Below are positions 17,972-26,471 of a stretch of 38,836 nucleotides of DNA, piece after piece; the stretch's first letter is position 1, and the number at the start of each line of letters is the position of its first letter. The stretch is taken from positions 1 to 38,836 of the forward strand of contig CAZFWV010000027.1 of the NCBI GenBank assembly GCA_964522605.1. Reading direction: 5' to 3'. The notes below the pieces were generated by a model. The model saw nothing but the letters and a program-made list of their open reading frames with translations, made no database searches and had not been told where the DNA came from. The translations under genes and the position numbers were made by a program. The DNA is from CAVZLD01 sp964522605. GTDB lineage: Bacteria; Planctomycetota; Planctomycetia; Pirellulales; Pirellulaceae.

Positions 17972-18706
17972 ATGAGTGACCACGATTCGTTTCCGTGTCG
18001 CTCGACCTCGTCCACCTTCCCAAGTACACATTGGAGTGTTGTCCTTGCGGCTGGGGCTACATCGCGCGATGCGGACGAGGCCTTGGAACAGATTTGCCGG
18101 AAGTATTGGCGTCCTCTCTATGCCTATGTGCGTCACCGCGGTTACCGGCCAGAAGATGCCGAGGATTTGACGCAAGAATTCCTGACTCGCTTTATCGAGA
18201 AGCGATATCTCGGTTTGGCCGACCCTCTACGCGGCCGCTTTCGATCGTTCTTCTTGACCGCATTGAAGCACTTCTTGCATGAAAAGTGGTTGCACGAGCA
18301 CGCGGCAAAGCGTGGCGGCGGAAGAAAGATGTTTTCCTTCGAAACGTCATCAGGGCTTCACGCAACGGAACCGGCACACAACCTGACACCTGACAAGCTG
18401 TTTGATCAACATTGGTGTGAGGCCCTGTTGGAAGCAGTATTAAGGCGATTAACGGACGAGCACGAGACGAATGGAAGACGAGATCAGTTCGAGGTGCTGA
18501 AACGATTTCTGTGGGGCAGCGACGGGTCGGTGACTTACGCAGAGATTGCTGTGCAGCTTGCGATTTCGCCGAGCGCCGTGAAGAGTGCCGTGCGTCGCTT
18601 GCGTCTACGGTGTGCTGCACTTTTGCGTGATGAGGTTGCCCAGACCGTTTCTTCCGCTGAAGAATTGGAGGACGAGTTACGTTGGCTGCGGAAAACATTT
18701 GCCTGA
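17972..18706 (+). CDS. ECF-type RNA polymerase sigma factor (planctomycete type)
   Basis: A 244-residue sigma-70-family protein. Region 2 contains 'ALEQICRKYWRPLYAYVRHRGY' and 'EDAEDLTQEFLTRF', the core-binding and -10 recognition helices. 'GRFRSFFLTALKHFL' follows. The C-terminal region 4 helix-turn-helix is 'VTYAEIAVQLAISPSAVKSAVRRLRLR'. The opening 'FPSTHWSVVLAAG' is typical of a sigma group common in planctomycetes and often placed beside Ser/Thr kinases. It probably directs transcription of genes for a signal sensed through the kinase encoded 83 bp downstream; that link is inferred from position. The frame is also open to GTG 17924. ATG 17972 lacks a strong ribosome binding site. Confidence 0.85.
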   Translation: MSDHDSFPCRSTSSTFPSTHWSVVLAAGATSRDADEALEQICRKYWRPLYAYVRHRGYRPEDAEDLTQEFLTRFIEKRYLGLADPLRGRFRSFFLTALKHFLHEKWLHEHAAKRGGGRKMFSFETSSGLHATEPAHNLTPDKLFDQHWCEALLEAVLRRLTDEHETNGRRDQFEVLKRFLWGSDGSVTYAEIAVQLAISPSAVKSAVRRLRLRCAALLRDEVAQTVSSAEELEDELRWLRKTFA

Positions 18707-18789
18707 TTTTGTTCGAGAAGTTGCTTCGCTGACGGTTTTGCGTCGACGTCGCGATCGTCAATTGTTGCGCTTACTCGTTGAGTTCGGCT

Positions 18790-21700
18790 ATGAAGGATTC
18801 ACGGATCTGCGCGCGTTGCGGAACAATGCTGTCCGATGCGTCGTCGGGCGGCTTTTGTGTCCGCTGCATTGTGCGAGATGCCTTTGAGACGTCTGGGAGC
18901 GCTCATTACGAAAGCGATCGTGCAACCGCCGATCAGCAAGAAGGATCGGGCGTCGATCTTGCGATGGCATCTCGACAGTTCGGTGACTACGAACTGATCG
19001 AAACGATCGCCCACGGGGGAATGGGCGTTGTCTACAAGGCACGTCAGAGAAGCCTTAATCGAATTGTGGCTCTCAAAATCCTGCAGACCAGTGGCGATGA
19101 TGGTCCGGCCGCAATCCAGCGATTTGAAAATGAGGCACGAGCAGCGGCGCGGCTGAAACACGCTCATATCGTGGCAGTGCATGACTTCGGCGTCTGGCAC
19201 GGACGGCAGTTCCTGTCGATGGATCACATTGAGGGCTCCGATCTGCACGGTCTGTGCAGCCGCCAGCCGTTCGAAGCAGCCCGCGCCGCGCGACTCGTGA
19301 AGACGATCGCCGAGGCGATGCATTTTGCCCATCAGCAAGGAGTCCTGCACCGTGATCTGAAGCCGTCGAATGTGCTGATCGACAATTCGGACCAGCCTCA
19401 CGTCACCGATTTTGGCTTGGCCCAGTCCATTGCGACAGATTTGTCGTTAACGCTCTCGGGCCAGACGTTAGGCACGCCCCAGTATCTGCCGCCAGAGCAG
19501 GCTTCGGTCCACCGTGGCGAGACAGGTCCTTGGAGCGATGTCTATTCGATTGGTTCCATTCTCTATCACCTGCTAACAGGGCGCCCCCCCTTTGTCGCCG
19601 GCCGCGCAGCCGACGTATTACAGCAGGTCTTGTTCGACGCACCCATCGCACCCCGCGCGCTGAACCCCGGCGTACCGCGAGATCTCGAGACGATTTGCCT
19701 GAAGTGTCTCGAGAAGGATCCGCGCCGCCGTTATCCAACCGCTGACGCATTGGCTGATGAGCTGGGACGATACTTGAGTCGTAGGCCGATTTCAGCGCGA
19801 CCCGTCGGTCGCGTGGAAAGGATGTGGCGCTGGTGCCGCCGGCAGCCCGTTGTGGCCCTTCTTTGCCTCACGCTCGGACTGACGCTTCTCTTGGGTTTCG
19901 CAGGCGTACTCTGGCAATGGCAGCGCGCCAAGGCTGGAGAACTCGCCGCACGCCAGAACGCCTACGACAGTGATATGATTCTCGTGCAACTGGCCCTAGC
20001 CGAGGGCGACTTGGGCCACGCACGCACTCTGCTAAACCGTCAGCGCCCGCTTAAGCACCAAGTTGATCTACGGCATTGGGAGTGGCGCTATCGCTGGCAA
20101 CAGGGAGAGAAGGACCCGGCATGGCGACGATCTTTGTTTCAGCACAAGTACGCGATTCGGAACGTCGTTTTGTCGGCGGATGGGAAATGGCTGATTGTCG
20201 CTGCTGTAGATGGGATGGTTGCTCTCGTGGACTTGGCGACGGGTCGCGCGGTGGTTCTGCAATCGGCCAGTCGTGCACCTCCCGCGGTTGCCGTCGATCC
20301 AGACAGCCGCCTGGTGGCCTTCACACAGCGAGTGGGCAACTACGAGTATTCCGCAGTGACAACAGTCCAGGAGGAAGGACAAATCCGACTTAGGGATATG
20401 GCTGCTGGTCGTGAAATTCTGACGATTGATTACGAAGGTAGGATTTGGAAGCTTGGTTTTTCTTCCGACCGCAAGTCTTTGATCGCATTGGCCTCGGATA
20501 AGACGTGGACCGGTCGAAGGTTGCTCGTGTGGGACATTGAGAGTCGATCACTTCACGCGAAAGCGATCATCACCGCGACCGGCACGAGCAACACCATCAT
20601 CTCCGCCACAAGTGCAAAGACGGAAGGGGATTCGCTCGCGATCTCGCCGACAGAAGGACTCGTGGCGGTCCGAGACTCGGACGGCCAGGTTCAGATTTTT
20701 TCACAGCCCACGTGGGACCGTTCTCTGGCCTTTTCAGCACACGAGGACACCGTCACGGCGTTGGCCTTCTCACCAGACGGACAGGTACTGGCAACTGGGG
20801 GAGGAGGTTTGGATACGTCAGTTCGACTCTGGAATCCTCATGACGGTCAACCAGTGGCGCCTCCACTATCAGGACACAATCGGAGTATCAACGCAATCGC
20901 GTTTTCACCCGACGGGAAGGTCGTGGCTTCGGCGAGCGCGGATCAATCCATTCGATTGTGGGAGGTGGCGTCGGGCCATGAGGTCCGCCTGCTCCGTGGA
21001 CATGCCCAAGAAGTCATGGCAGTTGCTTACCTACCCGACGGTCACGGGCTCGTGAGCGGCTGTAAGGATGGATCAGTTTGGCTTTGGGACCCCCGGACAA
21101 CCGACGTGGCAAGAGGCACGCCCTTGACGGCAAATGGAATCCTGCAGTTCACGTTCCTGCCGGATAGCACGTCGGGTGCCGTTGTGACGACGGAAGGTGT
21201 GGTCCAGATTTGGGAGCTGGATGATCTTCGGGTCCAAGAAACCATCGAAGCTCTCGGGAGTGACAACCGCATGGTCGCGTCATCGCCCGACGGAAGGCTG
21301 CTCGCGAGCACGAATGCTTCGGGGAAGGTTGGGATCTGGGACATCAAGCAACGTCGCCGACTTCCCGATCTGACGGCTGCCTCGGAGAAAACCTTTGTCT
21401 TTCTCAAATTCACTTCCGACGGTTCCCAATTAGTGACCGCCGCACTCGAACCCACCTGCCCGATCACTCGATGGGATGTGGCGACTTGGGCGCAGACAGG
21501 TAAGTGGGAGTTGGGCGTGACGCCGATCACGGGTGACGTTTCGACGTCTGGTCGGTTCGCGGTAGCGGGGCTAAACGACGGAAGCTTGGCTGTACTGGAC
21601 TGCGCAACGGGCCGCAGTCGCCGGTTGCGCGTCGCGGCGGGTGCAATTACGAGCGCCGCGTTCTCGCGGGACGAGACAATTCTCGCGACGGGAAACGACC

Positions 21701-22032
21701 AGGGAGCCCTCAGCTTATGGAATACCAAGACCTGGCAGTTGCTTTGTTTACCCTTGAGTGGACACCGCCTTCCGATCTACCGGATTGCCTTCTCGGACGA
21801 CGGACGTCGGATCGCCACTGCGGGTGGCAGCGGCCAGGAAGCCGTCATCCTGTGGGACGTACCAACGCGACGTCCGATTGCCACGCTCCAGGGCGACGGC
21901 GAAAACTTCAACTGGATTAGCTTCTCGCCTGATGGTAATACGATTGCATCCGTCGCACTCGACGTGGGCAAGCTGAATCTGTGGCGCGCTCCTTCGTTGA
22001 ATGAAATCGACGACCCCAAGCGATCGTTTTGA
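18790..22032 (+). CDS. membrane Ser/Thr protein kinase with zinc ribbon and WD40 repeats
   Basis: A protein of 1080 residues. The N-terminus has a zinc-ribbon pattern, C7-x2-C10 and C23-x2-C26. The Hanks-type kinase domain (about 65-330) has the glycine loop 'IAHGGMGVVYKA', K96 ('VALKIL'), the catalytic 'HRDLKPSN' with D189, and 'DFGLA' with D207. One membrane helix lies at about 354-376. The C-terminal 700 residues hold about a dozen WD40-like units such as 'TALAFSPDGQVLATGG...SVRLWNP', enough for one or two propellers, predicted on the outer side of the membrane. It would phosphorylate proteins in response to a signal sensed by the propeller. TTG 18778 is an alternative start. The preceding sigma factor is a likely partner or target, by position only. 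Confidence 0.9.
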   Translation: MKDSRICARCGTMLSDASSGGFCVRCIVRDAFETSGSAHYESDRATADQQEGSGVDLAMASRQFGDYELIETIAHGGMGVVYKARQRSLNRIVALKILQTSGDDGPAAIQRFENEARAAARLKHAHIVAVHDFGVWHGRQFLSMDHIEGSDLHGLCSRQPFEAARAARLVKTIAEAMHFAHQQGVLHRDLKPSNVLIDNSDQPHVTDFGLAQSIATDLSLTLSGQTLGTPQYLPPEQASVHRGETGPWSDVYSIGSILYHLLTGRPPFVAGRAADVLQQVLFDAPIAPRALNPGVPRDLETICLKCLEKDPRRRYPTADALADELGRYLSRRPISARPVGRVERMWRWCRRQPVVALLCLTLGLTLLLGFAGVLWQWQRAKAGELAARQNAYDSDMILVQLALAEGDLGHARTLLNRQRPLKHQVDLRHWEWRYRWQQGEKDPAWRRSLFQHKYAIRNVVLSADGKWLIVAAVDGMVALVDLATGRAVVLQSASRAPPAVAVDPDSRLVAFTQRVGNYEYSAVTTVQEEGQIRLRDMAAGREILTIDYEGRIWKLGFSSDRKSLIALASDKTWTGRRLLVWDIESRSLHAKAIITATGTSNTIISATSAKTEGDSLAISPTEGLVAVRDSDGQVQIFSQPTWDRSLAFSAHEDTVTALAFSPDGQVLATGGGGLDTSVRLWNPHDGQPVAPPLSGHNRSINAIAFSPDGKVVASASADQSIRLWEVASGHEVRLLRGHAQEVMAVAYLPDGHGLVSGCKDGSVWLWDPRTTDVARGTPLTANGILQFTFLPDSTSGAVVTTEGVVQIWELDDLRVQETIEALGSDNRMVASSPDGRLLASTNASGKVGIWDIKQRRRLPDLTAASEKTFVFLKFTSDGSQLVTAALEPTCPITRWDVATWAQTGKWELGVTPITGDVSTSGRFAVAGLNDGSLAVLDCATGRSRRLRVAAGAITSAAFSRDETILATGNDQGALSLWNTKTWQLLCLPLSGHRLPIYRIAFSDDGRRIATAGGSGQEAVILWDVPTRRPIATLQGDGENFNWISFSPDGNTIASVALDVGKLNLWRAPSLNEIDDPKRSF

Positions 22033-22433
22033 AATTGTACTGTTTCGGCCGCAGCATTCCATAAATACCGAGAAACACAGCACCAAAACCCGAAGCGCCA
22101 GCGAAGGGGTCCGATCGACAGCGGAGACAGCGTGCCCACTGTCCAGACCCCGACGCGGGTCGAGTCTTGGGTCCGATCCACGCAAATCGTTGGTCTGCCC
22201 GGACCCCTTCGCTGGCGTTTTTTGAAGTTGCACACTTCCCGAATTTCCCTCGTCCGATGTGCAGAGAGCCCGAGAAATCTTAACCCGAAGCGTCAGCGAG
22301 GGAGACACACCACAACGGTTCTAAAATGTTCCCTCGCTGACGCTTCGGGTTAGGATGTACGCCAAGTGTGCAACTTCAAAACTGGCGATTCGGGTTTCTG
22401 TGCGCACACTGAACACGAAACTGTACAACTTCT
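22033..22433. repeat. repeat-rich spacer with nested inverted repeats
   Basis: The following perfect inverted repeats are present. (1) 22096-22112 pairs with 22201-22217 (17 bp). (2) 22281-22303 pairs with 22330-22352 (23 bp, 26-nt loop). (3) An outer arm TTTTGAAGTTGCACACTT (22220-22237) pairs with 22364-22381 (18 bp), enclosing the second pair. The inner arms of (1) and (2) are related to each other (CCCGAAGCGYCAGCGA). Any of them could terminate transcription from the kinase gene. They look more like dispersed palindromic elements of this genome. Confidence 0.75.
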
Positions 22434-22565
22434 ATGTACGACCTGACCATCACCGTTGGACGTGCAAATGTCATCTCGGACTATAAAAGCGGTAACGGCG
22501 GCGGCATCTATAGTTCCTGGAATCAGTCGATCAGTGCAAGTTCGATCATTTACAACTCTGCCGCG
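22434..22565 (+). pseudogene. possible fragment of a beta-helix (polymorphic-repeat) protein gene
   Basis: The frame starting at 22434 reads 'ISDYKSGNGGGIYSSWNQ' followed by 'SIIYNSAATGG'. This is the G-G-G-I-Y ... S-x-I-x-x-N-x-A pattern of right-handed parallel beta-helix / choice-of-anchor proteins that planctomycetes secrete in large sizes. Only one or two repeats are present, with no signal peptide, and the frame soon loses the pattern and runs into the end of the convergent sulfatase gene. I read it as a decayed gene fragment or a piece carried in by rearrangement. It could be a chance match. Confidence 0.35.
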
Positions 22566-22690
22566 ACGGGCGGCGAAACGAACAGGATCACGGCAACGAA
22601 CAACAGGGCTTTGGCGTCACGTGACATTTTCACAGTGTTCATGTTCCGCTGGACCTTTGCGCTGAATGGAGTATCGATCACGGGTGGCTC
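22566..22690. other. spacer before the sulfatase 3' end
   Basis: No gene or hairpin was recognised here. The + frame from the beta-helix-like fragment stays open through this stretch but without recognisable repeats. Confidence 0.3.
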
Positions 22691-25075
22691 TTACTCGAAA
22701 TCAAGAACCGCTTTTTCAATCGTGCCGGTAAAGGCGAAGGGCAGCTTTTTCTCGTAGGATTTGCTGACCGGTGAGAGCGTATCCATTCCCACGTCTAACG
22801 ACTCCGCTCCGAATCGGAATGGCACCTGATGAGGGATCGTTCCCGCACCGACTTTCTCGCCGTCCACATAGAGCGTCACGGTCGCCTCCGCACCCACGCC
22901 CTCCGAATCGAATTCAAACGCCAGATCGACTTTGCCGGTCGGCAGAGGCTTGGCTGACACGATCTTCGGCCGCTCGGTATCGAACCAGTTGTAGTGATAC
23001 GTCAGCTTGCCATCTTCGACCGTGAAGGCCCAACCGGAGGTATCGCCGCCTACACACATCAGCACTCCTTCCGCACCGCCGGGTGGGATGTCTGCGCTGA
23101 CGGTCACCCGGTGGTTGACGCTGACGGTCTTGGGTCCACTTCCCTCTGGCAACCGGACAATGCCTGGGTAGAAGACAACTTGCTCGCGTGCCGTGAAACT
23201 GCTCGGCCGAAGCGATACGTCGAACCGTTCGGAGAACCGATCATCCAGTGGAAACACGTTATACCGCGTGGCCTCTGCGACAAAGAGGATCTGCATCTCC
23301 TTGAGCTTATCCGGCATCGTGTCTGCCAAGTCGTCGGCCTGCGAAAAATCGTCGGCGATGTTGTAAAGTTCCCACTTGTCCTGATCGAGGGGCAAAGAAC
23401 TGACATTGATCCATGGCAGCCGGCCATGGCGTGCGCACGCATACCAGCCGTCGCTGTAGATGCCGCGGTTGCAGAACATCTCAAAATACTGAGTCTTCCG
23501 TGCGCTAGACGCCGCCGCGTTGGCCGGATCAAACGTATACGCCATACTCACTCCTTCGATCGGCTTTTGCGGAACACCATTCAAGGTTGCCGGTTCGGCA
23601 ATTCCCACGACTTCTAGAATTGTGGGAACGATGTCGATCACGTGATGAAACTGGCTGCGCAGCCCACCTTGATCCTTGATGACTTTGGGCCAACTGATGA
23701 CGACGGGATTGCGGGTGCCGCCGAAGTGGCTGGCGACCTGCTTGGCCCATTGAAACGGCGTATCCCCCGCCCAGGCCCAGCCCACGGCGAAGTGAGGCGA
23801 TGTTCCCGGCTTCCCAATCTCATCGATGCGCGCCAGCATGTTCTCGATCTTTGGCTGGAAGCCGTTGAGGACCATCATCTCATTGATCAGTCCGGTGAGC
23901 GTTCCCTCGGCGCTACAGCCGTTGTCGCCCATGATGTAGATCACGAGCGTGTTGTCGAGTTCACCCAGGTCGTCGACAGCATCGATCAGGCGGCCAATTT
24001 CATAGTCCGTGTGTTGCAGGAAGTCGGCGAAGTTCTCCATTTGGCGAGCGTAGAGTCGCTTTGCATCGTCGGGTTGGTCAGCCCATGCCGGGATTTCCTT
24101 GGGCCTTGGCGTGAGTTTTGCGCCGGGTGGAATGACGCCCAGTTCGAGTTGCTTCTGGTAGATCACTTCGCGGCAAGCATCCCAGCCAGCGTCAAACTTC
24201 CCCCTGTGCTTGCCCCGCCAGGAAAGCGGTGGTTGGTGCGGAGCGTGTGTCGCGCCGGTGGCAAAGTAAGCGAAGAACGGTTTTGTCGGCGCGATCACCT
24301 TTTGTTGCCGCATCCAGGCGATGCAGTCGTCCGCCAAATCGGTCGTGAGGTGATAGCCCTCCTCGGGCGTCTTCGGCGGCTGGACCGGCGTCGTACCTCG
24401 TACCAAAGCCGGATAGAACTGATCCGTTTCGCCCGCGATGAACCCGTAGAAATAATCGAAGCCCTGGCTTGTCGGCCAGAGATCAAAGGGACCCGCCTGA
24501 TTGGTTTGGTTGTCTGGCACGTTATGGTTCTTGCCCCACCAGCCCGTTGCGTAACCGTTCGCCTGCAGGATGGTCGCAATCGTGCCACAGCTTTTTGGCA
24601 GCATCCCGGAGTAACCCGGAAACCCGGTCGCCATTTCCTGAACGACGCCTGTCGCACACGTGTGATGATTCCGTCCTGTGATCAGGGCAGCCCTGGTCGG
24701 ACTGCATAGCGCTGTGGTGTGAAATGCGTTGTACTTCAATCCGTTGGTGGCAAGGCGATCGAAGGTCGGTGTTTCGATCATGCCACCAAATGTGCTGGCG
24801 CAGCCGAAACCAACGTCGTCGATCAGGACGAGTAAGATGTTCGGTGCCCCCTCCGGCGCTGATCTGGTGGGCGGGAAGTCCGGCGTTGAGGTCTGCGCCG
24901 TCAGGCCGATCCGCGCATGCGGATACCGGTATTCCGGCGGCGGGTAATTGTCACGGTCCACGCGAAGCGGAAAGAGATTATCCGCTGGCTTCCCTTGGCC
25001 GAAACCAGCATCCGATGCGCCAAGCACAAGGCCTCCCACTGCGAGAATGCCTGTGATCGTGAAGCGATAACCCAT
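22691..25075 (-). CDS. secreted arylsulfatase (sulfatase family S1)
   Basis: A 794-residue exported enzyme. The signal peptide (about 1-27, 'GILAVGGLVLGASDAGFG') is followed by the sulfatase domain: metal-binding D86-D87 in 'NILLVLIDDVGFG', and the formylglycine signature 'CSPTRAALITGRN' with catalytic C124, which must be oxidised to formylglycine by a maturation enzyme not encoded here. Further marks are 'FFAYFATGATHAPHQPP' and 'GDNGCSAEGT'. The C-terminal part, ending with 'LYVDGEKVGAGTIP', looks like a beta-rich accessory domain. It removes sulfate esters, probably from an algal or other sulfated polysaccharide; the substrate cannot be told. The start follows GGGGAG 9 nt before the ATG. 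The frame is open to 25225. It diverges from the GH43-like gene. Confidence 0.9.
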   Translation of the reverse strand: MGYRFTITGILAVGGLVLGASDAGFGQGKPADNLFPLRVDRDNYPPPEYRYPHARIGLTAQTSTPDFPPTRSAPEGAPNILLVLIDDVGFGCASTFGGMIETPTFDRLATNGLKYNAFHTTALCSPTRAALITGRNHHTCATGVVQEMATGFPGYSGMLPKSCGTIATILQANGYATGWWGKNHNVPDNQTNQAGPFDLWPTSQGFDYFYGFIAGETDQFYPALVRGTTPVQPPKTPEEGYHLTTDLADDCIAWMRQQKVIAPTKPFFAYFATGATHAPHQPPLSWRGKHRGKFDAGWDACREVIYQKQLELGVIPPGAKLTPRPKEIPAWADQPDDAKRLYARQMENFADFLQHTDYEIGRLIDAVDDLGELDNTLVIYIMGDNGCSAEGTLTGLINEMMVLNGFQPKIENMLARIDEIGKPGTSPHFAVGWAWAGDTPFQWAKQVASHFGGTRNPVVISWPKVIKDQGGLRSQFHHVIDIVPTILEVVGIAEPATLNGVPQKPIEGVSMAYTFDPANAAASSARKTQYFEMFCNRGIYSDGWYACARHGRLPWINVSSLPLDQDKWELYNIADDFSQADDLADTMPDKLKEMQILFVAEATRYNVFPLDDRFSERFDVSLRPSSFTAREQVVFYPGIVRLPEGSGPKTVSVNHRVTVSADIPPGGAEGVLMCVGGDTSGWAFTVEDGKLTYHYNWFDTERPKIVSAKPLPTGKVDLAFEFDSEGVGAEATVTLYVDGEKVGAGTIPHQVPFRFGAESLDVGMDTLSPVSKSYEKKLPFAFTGTIEKAVLDFE

Positions 25076-25131
25076 GACATGAGTCTCCCCAAAAGACGGT
25101 GCAATAACCCAGGGAAGTAGACGGTTACCGA

Positions 25132-25137
25132 ATTCTA
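25132..25137 (-). promoter_or_regulatory. candidate -10 element (TAGAAT) for the sulfatase
   Basis: The complement of 25132-25137 reads TAGAAT, 62 bp before the sulfatase ATG. No good -35 box could be assigned. Confidence 0.25.
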
Positions 25138-25322
25138 GGATGTCGACGCGTTCTTGGCGGCTCCACTTCCAGCCGATATCAAAGAACGCATCCGAGGAGA
25201 CGTCGATTGGGTGCAAGCGTGACACACCCAGGTAGCTCTTGCCTGATTAGCCCTCAAAACGAGTATTGGAATCGCCGCATCGAAGTATTTTCGATCCGGC
25301 ATGAAAGTCAGTCAATAATGGT

Positions 25323-25328
25323 TAGAAT
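25323..25328 (+). promoter_or_regulatory. candidate -10 element (TAGAAT) for the GH43-like gene
   Basis: TAGAAT in the sequence ATGGTTAGAATGAG lies 60 bp before the ATG at 25383. No good -35 box could be assigned. Confidence 0.3.
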
Positions 25329-25382
25329 GAGCGTCAAGACATCGGTTGAACGCGAGTCTCACAGAATTCGGAGGAACGTCCT

Positions 25383-26471
25383 ATGACGCGGGGCCCTTGG
25401 ATCAGAATCGTCTTTGTCGTTACGGCGTTTGCGGCGGATGTCGGGCCGGCTTTACCGGCGATCAGTGCCGAGCAATCGGCGGCCGATCAAGTCAGCGGCG
25501 AACAGGCAAGTCCCCAGCAGCCCATCGCCGGGCGGAGTCGGTTCGATCCACGCACGGGGCCACTTCCACTCGCGGATGTTCGTTTGAGGGATGTTTGCAT
25601 CCTGGCTGATGAGAAATCAAAGACTTACTATATGATTGGCTCCCGTGGCCCTTGCGTGTGGCAGTATGTCAGTCGCAACCTGGCCACATGGGATGGTCCC
25701 CAGATGATCTACGAAGCGGCGGACGACGTGTGGGGAGATATCGCCATCCGCAGCATCTGGGCCCCCGAACTCCACACCTTCCGCGACAACTATTACCTGT
25801 TCCTCACATTCGACACGCGGAATCAATTTCCTGAGCAGTGGCGGAACTGGAGGCCGCGCGTTACGCGGGGATCCACGATCCTCAAGTCCGACGCGCCAAC
25901 GGGCCCGTTCACGTCGTTCCAACCGCGGTCGATCCCGCCCACAGATATGATGACACTCGACGGCACGCTCTACATCGAGGACGGCAAACCGTACATGGTT
26001 TTTTGCCACGAATGGGTGCAGATCACGGTAGGAACCATCGAATACATTCCCTTGGCCGATGACTTGTCACACGCCACGGGAGAGCCCGTGCGGCTATTCT
26101 CGGCTGATCAGGCCCCTTGGCCCCGGAGAGGCGCCGACGGCGGTTACGTCACCGACGGACCTTCGCTGTACAAGAGCAAGTCGGGTAAGCTGTTCATGAT
26201 CTGGTCCAGCTTCGCCGCCGGGGGATACACGACGGGCCTCGCAATCTCCGATTCCGGCAAACTCAACGGCCCGTGGCGACACCAGGTTGAACCGCTTTAC
26301 ACCAACGATGGAGGACACGGTTTCTTGTTCACGACATTCGATGCGAAAGTGATGATGGTGCTGCACTCCCCCAACCATCCTCCCACGATCACTCGGCCTC
26401 GTATCTTCCAACTCGAAGACACCGGCGATACGCTTCGCGTCGTGCAAGAGTTTGCAGGAGATCCATCATGA
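25383..26471 (+). CDS. secreted glycoside hydrolase, GH43-like five-bladed propeller
   Basis: A 362-residue protein with a signal peptide (about 1-29, ending 'ALPAISA'). The pattern fits the GH43/GH32/GH68 beta-propeller clan: 'LRDVCIL' (D70, candidate base), 'YYMIGS', 'IRSIWAPELH' (126-131, very typical of GH43), 'LDGTLYIEDGKPYMVFCHEW' (D193 and E210, candidate modulator and acid), and 'DGPSLYKSKSGKLFMIWSS'. Such enzymes cleave arabinose-, xylose- or galactose-containing glycans; the substrate is not predictable here. The start follows GGAGGAACG. It overlaps the next gene in ATGA, so the two are translated together, and it diverges from the sulfatase, suggesting a shared role in breaking down a sulfated polysaccharide. 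Confidence 0.78.
   Translation: MTRGPWIRIVFVVTAFAADVGPALPAISAEQSAADQVSGEQASPQQPIAGRSRFDPRTGPLPLADVRLRDVCILADEKSKTYYMIGSRGPCVWQYVSRNLATWDGPQMIYEAADDVWGDIAIRSIWAPELHTFRDNYYLFLTFDTRNQFPEQWRNWRPRVTRGSTILKSDAPTGPFTSFQPRSIPPTDMMTLDGTLYIEDGKPYMVFCHEWVQITVGTIEYIPLADDLSHATGEPVRLFSADQAPWPRRGADGGYVTDGPSLYKSKSGKLFMIWSSFAAGGYTTGLAISDSGKLNGPWRHQVEPLYTNDGGHGFLFTTFDAKVMMVLHSPNHPPTITRPRIFQLEDTGDTLRVVQEFAGDPS

Larger units (their letters stand above)
25076..25382. promoter_or_regulatory. divergent control region between sulfatase and GH43-like gene
   Basis: No gene is supported; the sulfatase frame runs open to 25225 but without conserved sequence. TAGAAT occurs on both strands, each about 60 bp before the start it would serve. 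This suggests that the two carbohydrate genes are expressed from a shared region. No direct or inverted operator repeat was found by eye. Confidence 0.35.

Noticed and set aside
23642..24709. 355-codon frame on the + strand
   Set aside because: It is wholly antisense to the sulfatase gene, whose catalytic motifs are clear. Long antisense frames are common in GC-rich genes.
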